Of a DNA stretch of 18,567 nucleotides, positions 15,949-18,567 are shown one piece after another. The position numbers were made by a program, and so were the translations under genes. How positions within the stretch are numbered: the stretch's first letter is position 1; every line of letters starts with the position of its first letter. A model generated the notes under the pieces. The model made no database searches. It was not told the origin of the DNA and worked only from the letters and a program-made list of their open reading frames with translations. Source of the stretch: JALYIM01 sp040003205 (GTDB lineage: Bacteria; Acidobacteriota; Terriglobia; Terriglobales; Acidobacteriaceae); the NCBI GenBank assembly GCA_040003205.1, contig JBDUDA010000029.1:1-18567 (forward strand), written 5' to 3'.

Positions 15949-16185
15949 ATGGCGCAAATGACTCAAATGGAAGTTGCCTATCGCTATCGCGCGATGCCTG
16001 GAGAAGCGGAAATGCGGGCGATGGATGGAATGCGTGAAGTTTACGGAATTCGCAGGCTCAAATTTGACGAAGTGGAACGAACCGTTCGGATCGAGTACGA
16101 CGCCTCAAGGTTACAGGAAGCCGCTGTAACCGCGCTCCTGCGAGGGGCGGGAATTGATGTCTACGAAAAACTGGCTTTAGTCTGA
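15949..16185 (+). CDS. Small HMA-like (ferredoxin-fold) protein without CxxC, methionine-rich N terminus
   Basis: Protein of 78 residues, divergent from copA with about 100 bases between start codons. The pattern follows heavy-metal-associated domains: beta strand EVAYRYRAM, helix 20-31, GIRRLKFDEVERTVRIEYDASRLQEAAVTALLRGAGIDV. The metal-binding GMxCxxC loop is replaced by AMPGEAEM, and the protein has no cysteine at all. Seven methionines fall in the first 28 residues (1, 4, 7, 16, 22, 25, 28), so thioether binding of Cu(I) is conceivable. AGGAGG stands only two bases before the first ATG; the in-frame ATG at 15958 is spaced 11 bases and is also possible. By position it may be a copper chaperone or regulatory subunit for the CopA pump, but this is inference. 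Confidence 0.72.
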   Translation: MAQMTQMEVAYRYRAMPGEAEMRAMDGMREVYGIRRLKFDEVERTVRIEYDASRLQEAAVTALLRGAGIDVYEKLALV

Positions 16186-16500
16186 ATAGAATTACGTTTG
16201 AATGGGGAGGGCTGCACGCCGAAGAACGCCTGATGTGGGGTCATTCAGTTTGTGCAAGGGAACGTTCTCGAAAACCTCTGGCCGAAGTTTATTCTCGAGA
16301 ACGCCCCATTGCGCGCCACTTCGTCTGGTGCAAGCGTTGCAGGCAGGGTGCCAATCCTAAGTCGTTGATTGTAAAATGTTTTCCCAGCAAATGAGTCGGT
16401 AGGAATTGCTCGCATACGGAAAAAAATCGTTGGTGAGTGCTCACCGGAACAGAATCTCTTCCACTTAAGCGCACTCAGACCAAATCGCGAACTCTTCGTT
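16186..16500. other. Non-coding gap between the HMA-like gene and the tRNA genes
   Basis: I see no supported gene here. Two small dyads are visible: CGTTCTCGA (16263-16271) with TCGAGAACG (16295-16303) around a 23-base loop, and GGTGAG-TG-CTCACC (16432-16445). The first could end transcription of the HMA-like gene, but it lacks a T-tract. Confidence 0.4.
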
Positions 16501-16526
16501 TATAATGCCTTCGAAGCCGTTATAAT
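16501..16526 (+). promoter_or_regulatory. Two TATAAT -10 boxes upstream of the tRNA-Arg genes
   Basis: Perfect TATAAT hexamers occur at 16501-16506 and 16521-16526, the second ending 10 bases before the first tRNA. Either could drive the tRNA pair; neither has a good -35 hexamer at 17 bases. Confidence 0.45.
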
Positions 16527-16536
16527 CCAACCGCAA

Positions 16537-16613
16537 GCGCCCGTAGCTCAGCTGGATAGAGCGAACGGCTACGAACCGTTAGGTCGGGAGTTCGAATCTC
16601 TCCGGGCGCACCA
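16537..16613 (+). tRNA. tRNA-Arg, anticodon ACG
   Basis: A complete 77-base cloverleaf with encoded CCA. Acceptor GCGCCCG (16537-16543) pairs perfectly with CGGGCGC (16603-16609). The D stem is GCTC/GAGC, and the anticodon stem AACGG/CCGTT encloses loop CTACGAA, giving anticodon ACG (16571-16573), which reads CGU and, after A-to-I change, CGC and CGA. The T stem GGGAG/CTCTC has loop TTCGAAT; the discriminator is A610 followed by CCA. It is followed after 24 bases by a second tRNA-Arg, probably on the same transcript. Confidence 0.96.
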
Positions 16614-16637
16614 TATCTTCTGTCGTGTCATCATTTC

Positions 16638-16714
16638 GGACCCGTAGCTCAACTGGATAGAGCACTGCGCTTCGAACGCAGGGGTTGGGAGTTCAAGTCT
16701 CTCCGGGTCCACCA
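16638..16714 (+). tRNA. tRNA-Arg, anticodon TCG
   Basis: A complete 77-base cloverleaf with encoded CCA. Acceptor GGACCCG (16638-16644) pairs with CGGGTCC (16704-16710). The D stem is GCTC/GAGC. The anticodon stem CTGCG/CGCAG holds loop CTTCGAA, giving anticodon TCG, which reads CGA and possibly other CGN codons. The T arm carries the loop TTCAAGT. It lies 24 bases after tRNA-Arg(ACG); the two have different acceptor and anticodon stems, so they are distinct isoacceptors and not a recent duplication. Confidence 0.95.
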
Positions 16715-16837
16715 TTCCAAGGTCAGGCGGGTTCCTAAAACAAACTGGTGCGGGAACGGGAATCTGGCACTCCCAGGTTAACGACTTCCCCAGAAATTCA
16801 TGCTTGACTCCAAATCCAGCGTAGTAGACTCGCCAAG

Positions 16838-16866
16838 TTGACGTTTCCGGGTTTCGGGCCTGTAAC
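16838..16866 (+). promoter_or_regulatory. Candidate promoter for the PEP-CTERM gene
   Basis: TTGACG (16838-16843) and TGTAAC (16861-16866) are separated by 17 bases and lie about 45 bases before the ATG, which has GGGAGG upstream. The -35 matches 5 of 6 consensus bases and the -10 matches 4 of 6. Confidence 0.4.
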
Positions 16867-16910
16867 ACCCGTTATGGATTGTGGTTTTTGGCAGTGAGGG
16901 AGGATTTTTT

Positions 16911-17513
16911 ATGAAGAGAGCAGTTTTTTGCACCGCACTTTTGGCCTTTCTTCTACCTACAGCCGCATTTGCTAATAGTTCCAGCATGGTTTTCTCAAAC
17001 CGCGGGGGCAAGGTTACCCTGACAACCGGTTTAAACTCTTCCATCGCTGTCAGCAACTCTACATTGATCAGCTTTACCAATCTCAACGGCATAACCTCAA
17101 AAGGAAATATAGGGTCCGTCAGTTTCAACACCGGCATCCTGACCTCAGGGAATTTGAGCCAAAGCGGAATTTTCGCAGCCGGTGGGATGTTTAAGATTGT
17201 CGGTAACGGGAAAGACGGCGCACCCTCAGGTACTCTGTTTAGTGGCACCTTTAGCGGCCCCGTAACCTGGACGTCCACTGGTGTCGACACTTATAGCTTA
17301 AGCGGATTAGTGAACGGCACCCTAAGCAATGGCATGATGGTCAGGGGCGCCAAGGTTCAACTGCAATTCGACCTTGGGCGACATATTCCGCAAACTGCCC
17401 AGTTGCGCGGCGGCACCATTACGGTCGTGGTTCCAGAGCCCAACACGCTGGCGTTATTGGGTACGGGTGCGCTCGGAATCGCCGGCTTTCTACGTCGCAG
17501 AGTCAAGGCCTAA
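16911..17513 (+). CDS. PEP-CTERM sorting-signal protein, exported
   Basis: Protein of 200 residues with an N-terminal signal peptide (KRAVFCTALLAFLLPTAAFA, likely cut after Ala22) and a C-terminal PEP-CTERM signal: VPEP (174-177), a hydrophobic helix (NTLALLGTGALGIAGF) and the basic end RRRVKA. Exosortase (EpsH/XrtA family) recognises this signal, cleaves near it and links surface-protein export to exopolysaccharide production. The mature part is rich in Gly, Ser, Thr and Asn, probably beta-structured, with no catalytic motif I can name. GGGAGG before the ATG supports this start; an upstream in-frame GTG at 16881 is less likely. No exosortase or exopolysaccharide gene lies in the window. Confidence 0.87.
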   Translation: MKRAVFCTALLAFLLPTAAFANSSSMVFSNRGGKVTLTTGLNSSIAVSNSTLISFTNLNGITSKGNIGSVSFNTGILTSGNLSQSGIFAAGGMFKIVGNGKDGAPSGTLFSGTFSGPVTWTSTGVDTYSLSGLVNGTLSNGMMVRGAKVQLQFDLGRHIPQTAQLRGGTITVVVPEPNTLALLGTGALGIAGFLRRRVKA

Positions 17514-17542
17514 TACCCTCTTTAACAGTTTGATTTCAAACC

Positions 17543-17566
17543 GCCCCCTCCCTGGGGCCTTTCTTA
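17543..17566 (+). terminator. Possible rho-independent terminator after the PEP-CTERM gene
   Basis: GCCCC (17543-17547) and GGGGC (17554-17558) form a short GC stem with a 6-base loop, followed by CCTTTCTT, 30 bases after the stop codon. The stem is short and the T-tract broken, so it is weakly supported. Confidence 0.35.
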
Positions 17567-17687
17567 TTCTTCCTCCCTTCCCGCTTTCGCTTTCGCTGGG
17601 ACGATCGAATTACTTCGGTAATCTTACTTTGGGCGATAAGCGTTGACCCTGATGATCGATGTCCTTAGATTTCAAGCAGGGGGAAGC

Positions 17688-17948
17688 ATGAAGGATATTC
17701 ACGAGGTTTTGCGCCGCAAGCAGGCTAAGTACGCGCAATTGGGTAAACAGATCGAACTCCTGCAACAGGTTGCGGAAAAACTCCGCGAAGTCGCCCCGCT
17801 CCTCGCCGAAAACGATGACGATGATAATTCCGTTCTATTGGAAGTTGATGAGTCCGGAAGCATGGCGGCGAAAGCAGGGGCGTCCGCCTCGTCCACTCAG
17901 CCTTCAGCGGCCAAACCTGTACGCGGCATAGCTCCGCGCTGGCCGTAG
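17688..17948 (+). CDS. Small helical protein with acidic segment, unknown function
   Basis: Protein of 86 residues, not assignable to a named family. Residues 1-45 form one amphipathic, probably coiled-coil helix (KDIHEVLRRKQAKYAQLGKQ, then IELLQQVAEKLREVAPLLAE), followed by an acidic patch (ENDDDDNS) and a low-complexity Ala/Ser/Pro tail ending IAPRWP. GGGGGAAG precedes the ATG at 17688; a TTG start at 17643 would add 15 residues without support. The next gene, a receiver/PilZ protein, begins 29 bases after the stop, so the two are probably co-transcribed, and the small helix could serve as its binding partner. That role is inference from position. Confidence 0.6.
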   Translation: MKDIHEVLRRKQAKYAQLGKQIELLQQVAEKLREVAPLLAENDDDDNSVLLEVDESGSMAAKAGASASSTQPSAAKPVRGIAPRWP

Positions 17949-17977
17949 GCAGAAGCCGTAGTTCTCACGGGCTACAC

Positions 17978-18567
17978 ATGGCATTCCAAGCACTACTGGT
18001 TTCGCGTGATGAACGGGCGGCGGCGGTTCTCATTCCTGCCCTCCATGGCTTTGGTGTGGGCGTTCAGATTTGTGAAAACTCCGATGGGCCCCAAAGAGTA
18101 AAAGAAGAAAAATTCGACGCGATCATCGTCGACTTCGACGATCCCCACAACGCTACCCGGGTGCTGGAAAATGCTTCCGCCGCGGTGGGAGTAAAGAACG
18201 CTATAACCATCGCTCTGCTAAGCGATAAAACCAGGGCGCGCATGGTTTTCGCTGCCGGCGCCAATTTCGTGCTCTACAAGCCAATTTCTGCCGAGCAGAC
18301 CCAAGCCAGTTTGAGGGCCGCCACTACGCTGATTAAACGCGAGCGGCGGGGATCGTTGCGAGTGGCCGTGCAAATTCCGGTACGTCTCGAGATTCAAAAC
18401 GGATTGGAAATGGAAGCCATCCTGCTCGATCTCAGCGAGGATGGCATGGACATTCTGTCAATGCAGCCCCTTTGCCCATCGGCCGCGGTCCTGGCCCACT
18501 TCATGCTGAAGGAAACGGACACGGAGATCGAGATTCGCGGGGTCGTTGCTTGGGCAAATCCAAATGG
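17978..18567 (+). CDS. Receiver-like plus PilZ (c-di-GMP-binding) protein, cut off by the window end
   Basis: Open from the ATG at 17978 through the right edge, with 196 complete codons visible. Residues 1-118 resemble a response-regulator receiver: strand ALLVSRDE, candidate phospho-acceptor D52 (FDAIIVDFDD), S82 (IALLSD) and K101 (FVLYKPIS). The acidic pair at the start is weak (SRDE), so phosphorylation may be reduced or lost. From 121 a PilZ domain begins with RRGSLR (123-128), the RxxxR motif, and DLSEDG (151-156), the D/NxSxxG motif; together these are the classic c-di-GMP-binding set. The protein probably links a signal-transduction input to c-di-GMP sensing, affecting motility, surface polymer or secretion. 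No clear Shine-Dalgarno sequence is seen. The C terminus lies outside the window. Confidence 0.8.
   Translation, partial: MAFQALLVSRDERAAAVLIPALHGFGVGVQICENSDGPQRVKEEKFDAIIVDFDDPHNATRVLENASAAVGVKNAITIALLSDKTRARMVFAAGANFVLYKPISAEQTQASLRAATTLIKRERRGSLRVAVQIPVRLEIQNGLEMEAILLDLSEDGMDILSMQPLCPSAAVLAHFMLKETDTEIEIRGVVAWANPN

Noticed and set aside
16765..16784. Possible sigma-54 (-24/-12) site TGGCAC upstream of the PEP-CTERM gene
   Set aside because: The GG is not followed by GC after 10 bases (TT is found instead), so the -12 element is missing.
16569..16868. Minus-strand 99-codon frame crossing the tRNA genes (ARRDSNSRPNGS, ERLELPTPAFEAQCS)
   Set aside because: It is antisense to both tRNA-Arg genes; these peptide strings are well-known false translations of tRNA complements.
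1..18567. CRISPR array, prophage or insertion sequence
   Set aside because: No regularly spaced direct repeats, transposase or phage genes are present; the Xer recombinases match housekeeping-type Xer proteins.

Overview
The window looks like a chromosomal stretch from an Acidobacteriota-type bacterium (Terriglobia/Koribacter-like). This is inferred from gene content: a trimodular acyl-activating/ACP/acyltransferase protein, paired periplasmic M16 peptidases, bacterial PolX, a PEP-CTERM protein, a PilZ protein and GTCATCYCGA-type intergenic palindromic repeats. No rRNA or species marker is present, so the assignment is tentative. There is no CRISPR array, phage module or intact insertion sequence.

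Layout, left to right. Positions 1-137 are anomalous: a 16-codon match to glycyl-tRNA synthetase, then a G-poor stretch, joined to the middle of an acyl-activating enzyme. This is probably a contig-end chimera. From 138 to 1973 (+) runs the surviving part of a lipid-metabolism protein: adenylation domain, acyl carrier domain and PlsC acyltransferase. A repeat made of two inverted units (2011-2140) separates it from a convergent minus-strand operon (5897 to 2187): stand-alone LigD-type polymerase, DUF72 protein, XerC-like and XerD-like tyrosine recombinases. Divergent from it, 6085-9107 (+) encodes two overlapping exported M16 proteins, one with the zinc motif and one without. A third copy of the repeat unit follows, then PolX (9277-11022) and a small membrane-anchored protein.

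From 15849 down to 11687 (-) lie a CopA-type Cu(I) ATPase with two YHS and two metal-binding zinc-ribbon-like domains, a membrane-anchored coiled-coil protein and a DUF421 membrane protein. Divergent from copA is a 78-residue, cysteine-free but methionine-rich HMA-like protein. Two tRNA-Arg genes (ACG and UCG anticodons) follow, then a PEP-CTERM protein, a small coiled-coil/acidic protein and, running off the right edge, a receiver-like plus PilZ protein with intact c-di-GMP-binding motifs.

How the parts may work together: the polymerase, DUF72 and Xer genes form one tightly packed transcription unit, and with PolX they give the left half a DNA repair/recombination flavour. CopA and the divergent HMA-like protein probably form a copper-handling pair. 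The M16 proteins are probably two subunits of one periplasmic protease. No single locus here is clearly a new defence or mobile system. The most original signals are the covarying inverted repeats, the Met-rich HMA-like protein beside an HMA-less CopA, and the polymerase-DUF72-Xer-Xer operon.
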